Shown piece by piece: positions 42,859 to 53,081 of a stretch of DNA of 64,000 nucleotides. The position numbers and the translations under genes were made by a program. Position 1 is the first letter of the stretch. Every line of letters starts with the position of its first letter. The notes under the pieces were generated by a model. That model was given only the letters and a program-made list of their open reading frames with translations. It was not told where the DNA came from and searched no databases. The DNA is taken from positions 6,633,001 to 6,697,000 of the forward strand of contig CM043942.1 in NCBI GenBank assembly GCA_014529385.2, read 5' to 3'. This DNA is from Adiantum capillus-veneris (lineage: Eukaryota; Streptophyta; Polypodiopsida; Polypodiales; Pteridaceae).

Positions 42859-43588
42859 ATTTTATGGTTGTGGCAAACAAAACTATTTCCTCTTAGAGAT
42901 AGATTCACAAATACTCAAGGGTACATTTAAAATTATTTAAAAGTCAGACATTTTAAAAGATGAATTCTCTTTATCTCATCCAAAGTTTACATTTGGGAAA
43001 TAATTATGATCAAGGAAGCAATTCTTTATCATTCTATTAAATTCTAAGTTCTCCCATTTCATGATTTTCATTAGGAAAAATAAGAACCCCAAAAGGGCCT
43101 TGTAAGAATCCCTAATTTTAAGGTCTTAAGGCTAAAAATGCATGTGGTTAAGGGAACAAGGCCAATGATTGAGAATAGTTTCATAGGCTTTTTTTAAGGC
43201 ACTCTATCCTCATAGGCTTTTTTTAAGGCCCTCATAGGCTTTTTCTAGACTTAAATAGAGACCAGGTAGGGGGAAGCTACATTCTCTCTCTACATTTTCA
43301 AAGGGTACAAGGGAGACTAGCAGAGGAGGGTGGGGGGTAGGGACCATCCTTTCCCTTCAACATAAATAGACTTCTCATTTACGTGCATAAAAAAACCCTA
43401 AAAATTAAAATTTTTCAAAAGTTCTCAAAACCTTCTTTTTCACTCTCCAATCCCCCCCCCCCCCCCCAACATATTATATGATCAAAAACCTATTTTCTTT
43501 CATCAAAATCCCATTTTCTTATCCATTCTTTCTCAAAAGTCACCCTTTTCTCCAAACTCATTGTCTCTCACTACAAGCTTCCCCATCT
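42859..43588. other. Non-coding DNA with small repeats
   Basis: No gene. CATAGGCTTTTTTTAAGGC is repeated at 43182 and 43211 with a shorter copy at 43233. A run of 16 C residues lies at 43452-43467. Confidence 0.6.
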
Positions 43589-43900
43589 TCATCTACACCT
43601 TCACAGTCCTCTCTCTCTCTCCAAGCTCTCCATGGTTGCACTAGCTATGAAAACTTTTCCAACCTTCTCTTTCACACTTTCATCTACACCTTTATAGCCC
43701 TCTATCTCCAAGCTTTCCATGGCTGCAGCATCTAGGGAAGCTCTTCCAACCTCCAAGATTTCCATGGATGTAACATCTATGGAAACCCTTCCAACCACCT
43801 CTTCTTCCCTTTTATCTACACCTTCATAGCCCATAGTCTCCAAGCTCTCCATGGCTACAACAACTATGGAAATGATTTCAAACACCTCTTGTCCCCTTGC
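43589..43900. repeat. Imperfect tandem repeat with TCATCTACACCTT..CCATGG units
   Basis: About three diverged copies of a unit of roughly 100-120 bp. Shared blocks are TCATCTACACCTTYATAG, TCTCCAAGCTYTCCATGG and GGAAACCCTTCCAACC. The minus-strand frame here (repeated MESLE.., KVGKVF/VVGRVS) is a translation of the repeat. Confidence 0.65.
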
Positions 43901-44081
43901 CATGGTTGCAAAAACCTTGCACTCCACTGATCTCCCTTGAAGGTGAGCCCTCTATCTCCCCCCCCTCTCCAAAAACAATCCTCATATGTAGCTCCTCTAA
44001 AAACCACCATCAAAACCTCTTTTTTTAGCCTCTTCCTCTGTAGCCATGTCAGACTCAAACTCTTTCTCTCTATATCCATGT

Positions 44082-44085
<4 letters not shown>

Positions 44086-44136
<51 letters not shown>
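44086..44136. repeat. (TC)n microsatellite at the LINE 5' end
   Basis: About 25 TC units that pass directly into LINE coding sequence at 44137. A second TC tract lies at the LINE 3' end. Confidence 0.95.
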
Positions 44137-44140
<4 letters not shown>

Positions 44141-45162
44141 ACCTTGGCCTTGAGGTTCCATCCAATCATAAATGGAAGGATTGTGCAATGCGTCGCTTGG
44201 AAGCCGGAAAGAGGGCTTATTATGCATTTGAGAACATGTGCAATGCAGGAGAGATCAAGTGTTGGGCCCTCAAAAAGTACCTCTTTGACACATTGGTGAC
44301 ACCGGTGCTTCTTTATGGAGTGGAGGTGTGGGGTGGAAGCATCGGGAAGTCTACTTGGAAAGAGTTTGAGAATGTCCAAAAGCGTTTTCTCACCAACTTT
44401 CTCCAAGTCAAGACACAAACACCCTACATGCTCTTACTTCTTGAGTGCGGATCGCTTCCCATTGAGGTCTTGGGCATGGAAAGGGTTGTGGAGTACATGC
44501 GTAAGACACAACGTAGCCCTTTGCATCGACTTCCTAGAATCGCATATGAAGCAAGTCAAAAGGTTCAAAAGACATGCAAGAGCAAAATACTAAGTTCGGG
44601 GTGGATGCTTGATATCAAGAAATGGTTTGGAAGATGGGATGCATGTCACTTGGTCAAGGATGCGTCGATCGACTCCCAAGTTAATGAGGCCTTCTTACAA
44701 CGCCAATGTATCATGGCTTGGGAGAAATCTGGAGGTTCTCGCTTCAGCCATTACACCACACACGTTGCCCCAAACTACAAATCTCTCTTCTTCTCGGAAC
44801 GAGGTAACCGAACCCCTTCCTACATCCTTGAGCCCATCCCGTTGAGTGCGATCCGCACCATTGCCTCCATTCGTCTTAGCTCCCATTCTCTACGCTGCGA
44901 GACAGGACGTTGGGGCACTGGCGAGGAGTGTCATCGACTTTGCACCTTATGCCCTCGTCAAGTGCGAGAGAGTGAGTACCACACACTACTTGAGTGCTCA
45001 GCTTTTGACCACATTAGGTCCTCTTTTCCCCATATATTCAGCCATGAGCTCTCCCTACATACCTTCCTCTCCCAACCACGATGTGGACTCTCTATTGTGA
45101 CGCTCATTTCAGCCATTTTTGAGCATCGAGAGTCACTTATGAACTCCACTCACACCACGTGA
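44137..45162 (+). pseudogene. 5'-truncated non-LTR retrotransposon (LINE), RT C-terminal part
   Basis: The open frame starts at the microsatellite edge with KYLGLEVPSNHKWKDCAMRR. It continues through LLYGVEVWGGS, FENVQKRFLTNFLQVK and LLLLECGSLPIEVLGMERVV, as in the post-catalytic 'thumb' region of plant LINE RTs (KYLG.., LLYG.E.W). It ends with the cysteine/histidine motif CTLCPRQVRESEYHTLLEC, similar to the C-terminal zinc-binding motif of many plant LINEs. The RT catalytic FADD block and endonuclease are absent, as expected from incomplete reverse transcription. The remaining 342 codons are intact. The clade is uncertain; a simple-repeat 3' tail would suit an RTE-like element. Confidence 0.85.
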
Positions 45163-45215
45163 CATGTTCATTTGGTCCCATAGGTCATATTTGACCTCCC
45201 AGGACGATAATAGAA

Positions 45216-45230
45216 CTATCTATCTATCTA

Positions 45231-45279
<49 letters not shown>
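45216..45279. repeat. (TATC)n(TC)n tract at the LINE 3' end
   Basis: Several TATC units pass into about 20 TC units, beginning about 53 bp after the LINE stop codon. It may be the element's simple-repeat tail, or the other half of a TC microsatellite into which the LINE inserted. Confidence 0.9.
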
Positions 45280-45280
<1 letters not shown>

Positions 45281-45755
45281 GCCATGTAAAAATCTTTTAT
45301 TCACAGTCATGCACGACACTACAAGTTCTAATGGGGAGTGGGTATTACAAGTGATCCAAAAAAGGTTCTTGGATCATTATGCATCCTCCATTTTTCTAGA
45401 TCACCTCTTTCCATAGCTACATTACTTCTTATATCTCTCTTAAAGATAAAGAACAATATAGACATTCCATCCACATAACAATACAGCAATGATGGTGTCA
45501 CTATTGTGGGCTTCTGGGTGGATGGTCACCAATGGGTATCTGACATTCAAAATCCTCCCTTGTTGGAGCCCCATTTGTCCAACTGTTGTAATGAGGCCTT
45601 CTTGTAAAGCATATCAAATTCCCATTTTATGTCAAAGACGTCTTATCATTTTGATCCATTCGTCTGGGTCATGTAAAGATTAATAAGTTAGTCAGGACTC
45701 AGATTTGTTCCCACTTTGTAATAATGAGTAAGAGAACCCCATGTACATTTTTGAG
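45280..45755. other. Probable U3 side of the large gypsy LTR; start not located
   Basis: No gene. If the primer site at 46502 is right, the 5' LTR ends at 46501 and begins somewhere here, but no partner LTR was found to fix the boundary. Confidence 0.4.
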
Positions 45756-45787
45756 CTAAGGTGACTAAAGTATAAAAGTCACCTTAG
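45756..45787 (+). promoter_or_regulatory. TATA box in the loop of a perfect 11-bp inverted repeat
   Basis: CTAAGGTGACT (45756-45766) and AGTCACCTTAG (45777-45787) are exact reverse complements. The 10-base loop AAAGTATAAA, running into the right arm, holds TATAAAAG. About 55 bp downstream a GA-rich tract begins. This is the likely promoter of the large gypsy element. Confidence 0.65.
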
Positions 45788-45851
45788 AACCATTTTTGAA
45801 TAACATTGTTTTTGAATATTAATCCTGTGTCGTACGAGTCTGAGAGAGAGG

Positions 45852-45882
<31 letters not shown>

Positions 45883-46501
45883 TCTTATCCTCTTCGCTAC
45901 GCGCTTCTCCCTCACCGAATTCACGACGTGACTACACCATAGCGGTAGTCTCTCCGAGAGCTACGCGCCCACGCCACGCATTCACATTTTTGAGTTGTTC
46001 GCGATCGATCCTTCCTCGAGCTTGTTTTGCTTGTAAGTAGCACAAACAGTGTCTGTTTTCAACAATCAAGTGCTTTATGGAATGAGAAAGAGATTAGCTA
46101 CACATAGATACTCATGAACTTAAGTTTCGCCCACTTTTGGATTATGACCTGTTAGTCTATCACGACTGTATTCGAGATAACTAGGGTTCTAATCTGGTGA
46201 GATTAGACTTATAGGTAAGTATATCCTAGTGAGAGGATGGTGCCTAGAAGGTTTGATGTGATTCCGAGTTCATTGAAAGTGTAAACGGTGTTTTGAGCGG
46301 TTAGGGATAGAGTGGGTTGCATTCTACTAGGGTTAGTGATTGATGCATCATAAAAGTGTGTATGTGTAGATTGGTCTCAGCCTGACAAGCTAACGAGATT
46401 GCCTACGTGCACCTACGGGTTAGTCGTGTCATTGGATGATAAGTATGTTGTCTGTGTCGTGCTTGTGAGTATGAACAGGGGAGTAGTTATGACCTAAAAC
46501 A
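45788..46501 (+). repeat. Probable R/U5 part of the large gypsy 5' LTR
   Basis: A GA-rich tract (about 45842-45882) is followed by CG-rich sequence (45895-46030) and ends CCTAAAACA at 46501, giving the CA terminus next to the primer site. The assignment as LTR rests on the promoter and primer-site positions only. Confidence 0.5.
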
Positions 46502-46523
46502 TTGAAGCCGCTGTCGGGGACAC
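46502..46523 (+). promoter_or_regulatory. Probable primer-binding site of the large gypsy element
   Basis: TTGAAGCCGCTGTCGGGGAC resembles TGGCGCCGTTGCCGGGGA, the tRNA-Asp complementary site of many plant gypsy elements, with a few differences. Confidence 0.6.
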
Positions 46524-48155
46524 AAGACCTTAAGTAGGGAGATCTATGTCACTCGTGTGATGGTTAGCTTACTTTAGTTTTGACTAGAGAGAGCTTAAAC
46601 TTTTAGAACAAGATCCAGGATAGAGTATCCTGAGGTCTAGTGGATAGCCAGGAAGCCTGTGTCTTTCCGAGGGTCTGCTAGTAGTTAGATTTAGTTAAGT
46701 AGGATAATGTGGAGTTATGGTTTTTGGTTTTGAGTGCTTGTTATACTTGTGTAGAAATAGAGTAGAAAAACGCTGTAAAAACGCAAAAAACAAACAAAAA
46801 GAAGCAACAATAAGGCTATTTGCTTTCCTTGAAAGCAAAACCCACACCATATACCCTTGAAGGGGGTGAAAAAAGTAGACATTGAGGTTTATGATCCAAC
46901 ACTTGAGAAAACATAAAAATTGCGACCAAAACCAACAAAAAGAAACAGGTGATTGTCATAAGAAAACACTAAGTGAACCTAAAGAGGCCAAGAAGAGATA
47001 TACCCATTAGCCTAGGGTAAACTGACTGTGTCAGGTGGTACGACTGATATTCACAAGTTTAAGATGAAGTGTCATCAAATTTGCATCACTTCAAGTGCAT
47101 TCGAGTTGTGAATTACCATAGAAGAGTGAAATTTGTGAAGTGCTTGAGTCTAAGGTCAAAATAAGTCCAAACTTCATAAAACTTGGGGGATAGACTTATA
47201 TGGGCACAGGGAACACAACTATGCAAAAATAGACAAAAATTAAATCCCCATTGCTCTTTGCCTAGTCTATCGTGATAAACTGATGAAGGTGGTGATTGAC
47301 TAACAACAAGGAAAAAACCTTTATACCACACGTTCAACACATCAATAAAAGGGTACTCACAAAAATTGAGTGAATTTGAACACCATCTTGACCACAAAAC
47401 TTCAAAATTGGTGTTTTAGAGTCTGAATTCAGAGACAAGGGCAAGAAGGCTTTGACCAAATGTCTAAACAGTGCCAAAATTTGTCAATGCACTACACAAG
47501 GAGAGGCTGAACCAGCTGTGGAGAAAACTTGAGAAAAATGCCAGAAATGGAGAAAATTGCCAGTTTATCGCGATAGACTAAGGCAACTGCTGCTAAGGAC
47601 CATATCTTCCAAATTTCCCCTAGGGAGAGCTTTATCAGAGCCTATACAACACACACACCAAATTTCAAGGCATTTAGACCCCTGAAAGTCAATCTAAGGC
47701 CCAGATAGAGAATCAGGCTCTGACTAAAATACTAAAATGGGACCAAAACTCAACCCAAGTGTCCAAACTTCATAAAACTTGAGGGATAGGCTATAGAGGG
47801 TAACTGGAACTCAAGGGCGAAGTCACAATTTTGAATTAACTTGTGCTGAGCAAATTGTCAGTCTATCGCGATAGACTAAGAAAGTAGTGATTTAGACATA
47901 TTTTGCAATTTGTGACCATACTGCTAGGACATACTCTCCATATAGATCCCAGCCATCATTTCATATTTGAAATTGGACCACCAGAAGGCTGACTAAGTGG
48001 TTGTTGTATATACTTAAAAGATTTTTTGGTAATTCAAGGAAAACCCATGTGAACAGACTAACCATCCTTGTGTAGATCCCAGAAGGAGATCATCACAAAG
48101 CCGCACAAGAAGGAGTCCAAGTAAGATTTAAGTTTGCAACCCAACTTTCATTCTT
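46524..48155 (+). other. Leader of the large gypsy element
   Basis: About 1.6 kb without a long frame. The second half (from about 47113) is built of diverged units of about 298 bp, which carry the palindromes listed separately. AAACTTCATAAAACTTG(A/G)GGGATAG occurs at about 47168 and 47766, about 598 bp apart (two units), showing that whole units were duplicated. Confidence 0.7.
47264..47877 (+). repeat. CGCG palindrome array 1 (three copies, 298-bp spacing)
   Basis: The 18-bp palindrome AGTCTATCGCGATAGACT is perfect at 47860-47877. One-base (47562-47579) and two-base (47264-47281) variants lie upstream, each exactly 298 bp from the next. The flanks have diverged much more than the palindrome. 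The array ends 278 bp before the gag ATG. Confidence 0.9.
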
Positions 48156-50573
48156 ATGTATTTAAGGTCGGGAGCCTTTGTTAAGTCGGGAGCTAAAAGT
48201 GTCAAAAGTCAAGTAAGCACCACGTCCACTGAAGAGAGTGTAACTCAGACGAGACTAGACCCATTAGCACCGATCATTGAAGAGGGTAGTGATACTGATA
48301 CTTTGTCAGAAAAGTCCTTCTTCATGATGGGGAGTCAACAGCCAGGAGGTTTCAACGATGAAGGACCAATGCCAGGGGGGAGCACCTCCCTACATCCTTT
48401 AAACGAAACCAAGTTCACTATAATCTTCTTGGAAGGAACTAACTCGAGGAGAGCCTTAGTTTATTCTGACTATCGGGGACGCAAGTGTATTTGTATTGAA
48501 GAAAGACCGGCTCAGAGACTAGAGATAATTCGAGTCTATGATGATGGAGACAGATTCCGAGATGAAAAGGGGATTCACTATCTGATAGTGAGTAACCCTG
48601 AGGATTACAAAAGATATGGGGATAACGTGGCAAAAGGGAAAATAGTTTCACAAACCCAAGGACCGCCTCCTAATATTGATCGACCTGGAGCGTTTTTTAT
48701 GTATGATAAGAAAACAACCAGGGTCCCAACCTATAATGAGAATGTAGGGATTTACAAGCATGAAAGCGAGGGAATAGTCTCTTACTTTCGATGCAAGGAA
48801 CCCTACCCAAACAAATTAAGCAAAGACAAGGTTCTTTACTTATTTTCTTATGAAATTGCTATGGGGAAGGATATTATTTTTGTTGACAGATACGGGTGAG
48901 AGTACAAACTTATTCTCCCAGAGGAGGTTGAAAAGGCAACAGTTCCGGGAGCATCGACCTATGGCCCCGACGAAGTACCAAGAGCCACCTACACCCCTAG
49001 CAAGTCGACAAATCCCTTTTCAGAAGAGTATGACGCTACCTCACATTCTACCCGACAACCGACGTCCAACTACCAGGACTAGCCAGCTACTCAGCCATCA
49101 TTGTAGGCATGGCTTCGACAGAGTGCTACATTAGAACAAGACCGAACCCGAGAGGGTTATCAAACCGCACGAGGGCTAAGGGATTTACAAGAACCACCAC
49201 TCTATGCACAGTATCAAGGAGGGAGTAAGCCAAAGACTCAGGGGTCAACTGAGCCTGGAAGAACACCCCTAGAACGAGTTCGGAGAGATGAACCATCTCT
49301 CGCGAGAACTGTTAGAAATTATGGCTTAGGAGCACCATTGGGAGAGGAACCTGACCACTACAGAAGACCAGAGGAGGTATATCGACTCGGACGGGGAGAT
49401 CCCATGATGAGATTTGTAGACCATCATAGAATTAGACCTTCTCAAGTGCAAAAATGGGTAAACAAGAAATATACGAGAAGCAGGGATCAGAGAGATCATG
49501 TAGCAGCCTTTGTGCGTGTAATTAGAGCTGAAGAGGTGTTAGACTTTCCTACCCAATTTGAAGGATTCGGTTTAACCTTACAGGATGATGCTGCTACATG
49601 GTTTGACTTTGTGGAGTGAAGAGACTTTGAGTCTATGGAGGAAGTGTTTGACGAGTTTATCAAGGAATTCTCACAAAGGGGAATAGCTCATAATACAGTC
49701 TCACAAATCCATAAATTCAAACAGAAAGATGGAGAGTCTGTGTGAAAGGCAGCCCTCTGATTAAAAAGATATGTTAAGTTCTGCCCCGTGGAAGAACTGT
49801 CAACTCAGTACAGACTTATGCTTATATTTATCCAAGGACTAAGGAATGCAGATCTTCAGAAGGACTTACATATGAAAAGGAGCACGACGTTGAATGATTT
49901 AACCAAGAAAGCTCTATACCTTGTGGAAAATTGTGCGGTCTACCAAGAGGGTGAGTTCAAGGATCTTGACGATGATTCTTCTTCGCAACAAAGCGGAAGC
50001 AATTCTGCTAAGACAACACCGAAAGGAGAAGTAGCGGTAAACCAAGAGCAGCTTGTAGAGGAAGTGCTTAAAAAGATTAACTTGTATTCCAAACCACAAG
50101 ATAAACAACCAAAATGGTGTGCGATTGAACAAAAATGGACAAACCATGGGACGGAGGAGTGTTATTATAACAAGGGATATGTGAGAGAACGACCATATGC
50201 TCCGCAAGCTCAGGTGACATCCCCTCAAGTCCCACTGATGCCTAGATATCAGACAGGCAACCTACCAGGACCTGTAGGTGTAGAAATACCACAACCAGTG
50301 TTGGGACAACAACCACCCCTACCAGGATTACGACCAGTCGGCATAAGATACACACCCACAGTAACTGAGTCCGATGAGAAGGCTTTGGTACCTAAGCATG
50401 CAAACTACGACGAGCCCAATGGATATGCGGCGAACTCTGTCTATTATCCACAGGAAGAACCCTGTACAACAGAACCATGGAGCATGATAGGAAATACAGG
50501 ACCACCAAAACTGTTGCACAGGCAGCGGGGGAAGGAAGATATAGCTTGGATGAAAGAACACTGTTGTTCATAG
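48156..50573 (+). pseudogene. Large gypsy gag
   Basis: One frame of about 805 codons starting MYLRSGAFVKSG, with six in-frame stops (48897, 49080, 49104, 49617, 49743, 49758) and no frameshift. The N-terminal 250 residues are not recognised. The capsid core lies at about 49400-49950: PSQVQKWVNKKYTRSRDQRD, FEGFGLTLQDDAATWFDFVE, then after a stop RDFESMEEVFDEFIKEFSQR and the ELSTQYRLMLIFIQGLRNAD block. This is the Ty3/gypsy gag helix pattern. The long N-terminal extension is unusual for plant gypsy gags. All six stops could have come from sense codons by a single transition, as expected from deamination of methylated DNA. The frame passes to another at about 50480-50573. Confidence 0.85.
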
Positions 50574-52345
50574 CCAACGGAGGCATGAGCGGGCAAAGAA
50601 TTGCACACCAACAAAGAGGAGCTCTAGGAGCACCTCAACAGCCTAAAGGACCATGCTACAAGTGTGGTGGAGACCATTGGCTGAGGGACTGCCCTCATGA
50701 CGAAATCATTACGGTCAACGCATATTGCACCGAGTGTGGAATTACTCACTTGATCCCTGATTGCCCTAAAAACCCGAGCAAAGGAGCAAAAACTACCTTG
50801 AATATGCTGGGAGCACTGCCTTCCAGTGGAGGGTCAGAAAACGAAACTCCGATTCCTGTTAAGGTCTTGACGAGAGACCAAGCAAGGAGAAATGACAATC
50901 AGCCCAAGAGTAACGATGAAAATTAGGAAGAAATCAAGACTGACAAGTCTAGTGCCAGCCGTGATAATCCTTGGAAAGAACGAAGATCGAAAATGAAAGC
51001 TAGACGTGAGCGAAAACAAAAAGATGTAGAAGTTGAGCTAATGATAGCTCGAGAGAAACTTAAACAGCAAAGAGAGTCCGACTCTCTAAAATCAACGGAG
51101 GGACCAAGAAGTGCAAGCTCAGGAGGGTCGGTATTGGTAGATGAGATCAATGAACCCTTAGATGCAATCTTGCAAGCATATGAAGCAAGATTGAAGAACA
51201 GACAGACTCTAGAGCAAAGGTGGATGACATATCCATATCCAGAGATAGAAAAACAGAGACTAGAGATGTGCAAACAGCTGATTGAAATTGCACAAGCTTT
51301 ACTGGAGCCTCCACCTATGGAAGTGGGGGATAGAGTAATCAAACCACCAAACAATGAAACACCTCACAAAATTGAACAAAGGATACCCGACAAGATAGAA
51401 AACGTTAAATCCTTGCCGGATGTAGAGGATGCAAGAGACGTGCCTAATAGCACTGATGAATCACTGAAAGATTTTCCACCATATACCCCTATTGTGGAAG
51501 AAAATTGGTCTGAAGAGCTATGGGAAACAGTGAGAAAAGCTCAAGAAAAATATGAGACAAAAACAGTCGAGTCGGCACCTTTCTCGGAGTTGAACTTGAA
51601 TAAGCCTCCATGGGATTTAGACGTTAAATCATTTCAAGGGGATAATGGTTCAGTTGCATCCGAAGATAGCAGACCAGCATCACTCAGAACTTTGCCATCA
51701 TATATGGGGGACTATGAGGCAAGGTCAGAAATTCGAAGAGTACCTTCTCAAAGAATAGGCGGGTCAACTCAATTGGACACTAAAATCCTAATAGACTTGT
51801 TGACCACTCCGGTCAAGTGTACAATCACATAGGCAGAATTGTTAAAAATTAGGCCAAGCATGTGGACGAAAGTGGGCAAATTTCTTGAAAAATTTGGTAT
51901 AAGGACGCCTCTTAAGTTCTTCGAAACCGAGCTTAATGACACAGAACCGAAGAAAGTCAACACTAGACCAGTGCCACTCAATAAGGTAGGAGAGTATTGT
52001 GAGGGTGAAGATGGCAACACAACCCTACCAGTTGAGTATAACGGCATAAAGACTAAGGCCAGACTTGATAGCAGAGCTGGCATTGCCATTGCGACCAAAA
52101 TGCTATGGGAAAAATGGGGAAAACCAGCAATACGAACAACTAGAATGAAATTGCAACTGGCGGATGGGCACATAGAAAGGCCTATAGGATTGCTTGAGGC
52201 AATTGTGGTATCTTCCTGTGGCATAGAGTACGAACATACCTTTTCCATAGTAGATTTTGGCAAGAAGAACACCTATGAAATTATCCTTGGTAGGCCGTTC
52301 ATGAGGAAACTCAAAATGGTGCAGAACCCCTGTGGAAAAATTTGA
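50477..52345 (+). pseudogene. Large gypsy nucleocapsid and first protease
   Basis: One frame with two in-frame TAG stops (50924 and 51830). Two zinc knuckles, CYKCGGDHWLRDC and CTECGITHLIPDC, have CX2CX3HX4C spacing, one residue shorter than the retroviral CX2CX4HX4C. A long charged linker follows (50930-51830). The protease lies at about 51990-52340: ARLDSRAGIAIATKMLWEKW, the LQLADGHIERPIGL flap-side block, and YEIILGRPFMRKL with the conserved ILGRPF. The active-site triplet reads Asp-Ser-Arg (Asp codon 52067-52069) where Gly is expected third, so activity is doubtful. The frame ends at 52345 and shifts to 52332-53048. Confidence 0.85.
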
Positions 52346-53048
52346 CTCGGCCACCATTAGTGGATCAGAAGTCCCAGCATGGCTTTGTAAGAAAAAGGAG
52401 ATATGGATGTGCGGGGCATCTCAATGTAGTGAATTTGACCACAATGAAAAGACACTAGAGAGGGTCTTGGAAGACGATGCATATATACGAGAACCTTTTC
52501 CTGAAGAGAAGCTCGAACCCCTAGAATGGTCTCAAATTTTGGCTACATTGGATGTATGCGTCAATGAAGTCACTCCCACCAAATTTTGTGATGAGAATGG
52601 CTACGATATCATACCATACTACATGTTGAGAAAAATTGTGGAAGAGGACGAGAACGATGGAGATACTAAGAATGTGAGGATCAATAAAACAGAAACAAAA
52701 CTTGAGATTAAGATAGTGGGCTATGTGGACATCCCCACTAAAGAAATCAAGCAGGAGGGAGAAGAATTTTATGATTCTTCTAATCAAAGTGAAAACAAGG
52801 ATAACGCGGATGACGAGAAGTCGGAAAATACAGAGGGAGACGACAATCAAGATCAAGACAATGACGTCTTCTACAATTTCCCAAACCAAAGTGAGAGACG
52901 CCAAAAAAGATACAAGAGTAAACGACACCATATCAGTCTACCAACCATGCTGAGACCCATGCCGGAGTTTAGGGGTAAGACACATTTCCTTATGAACATT
53001 CATGCTGTTGATTGTGCTAAGGATAAAGTGTCAGGAAGATTTCTTTAG
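52332..53048 (+). pseudogene. Large gypsy protease-to-RT linker
   Basis: A 238-codon acidic segment with no recognised fold. Landmarks are EPLEWSQILATLDVCVNEVT and a strongly acidic stretch (SENKDNADDEKSENTEGDDN). YDSSNQSE and YNFPNQSE form a short repeat. It stays in frame with the RT ORF past a TAG at 53046-53048, so it is part of the polyprotein. Long acidic linkers here are unusual. Confidence 0.7.
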
Positions 53049-53081
53049 GTTGTTGAAGACTCAGGATTTAAGTCCAGACTG

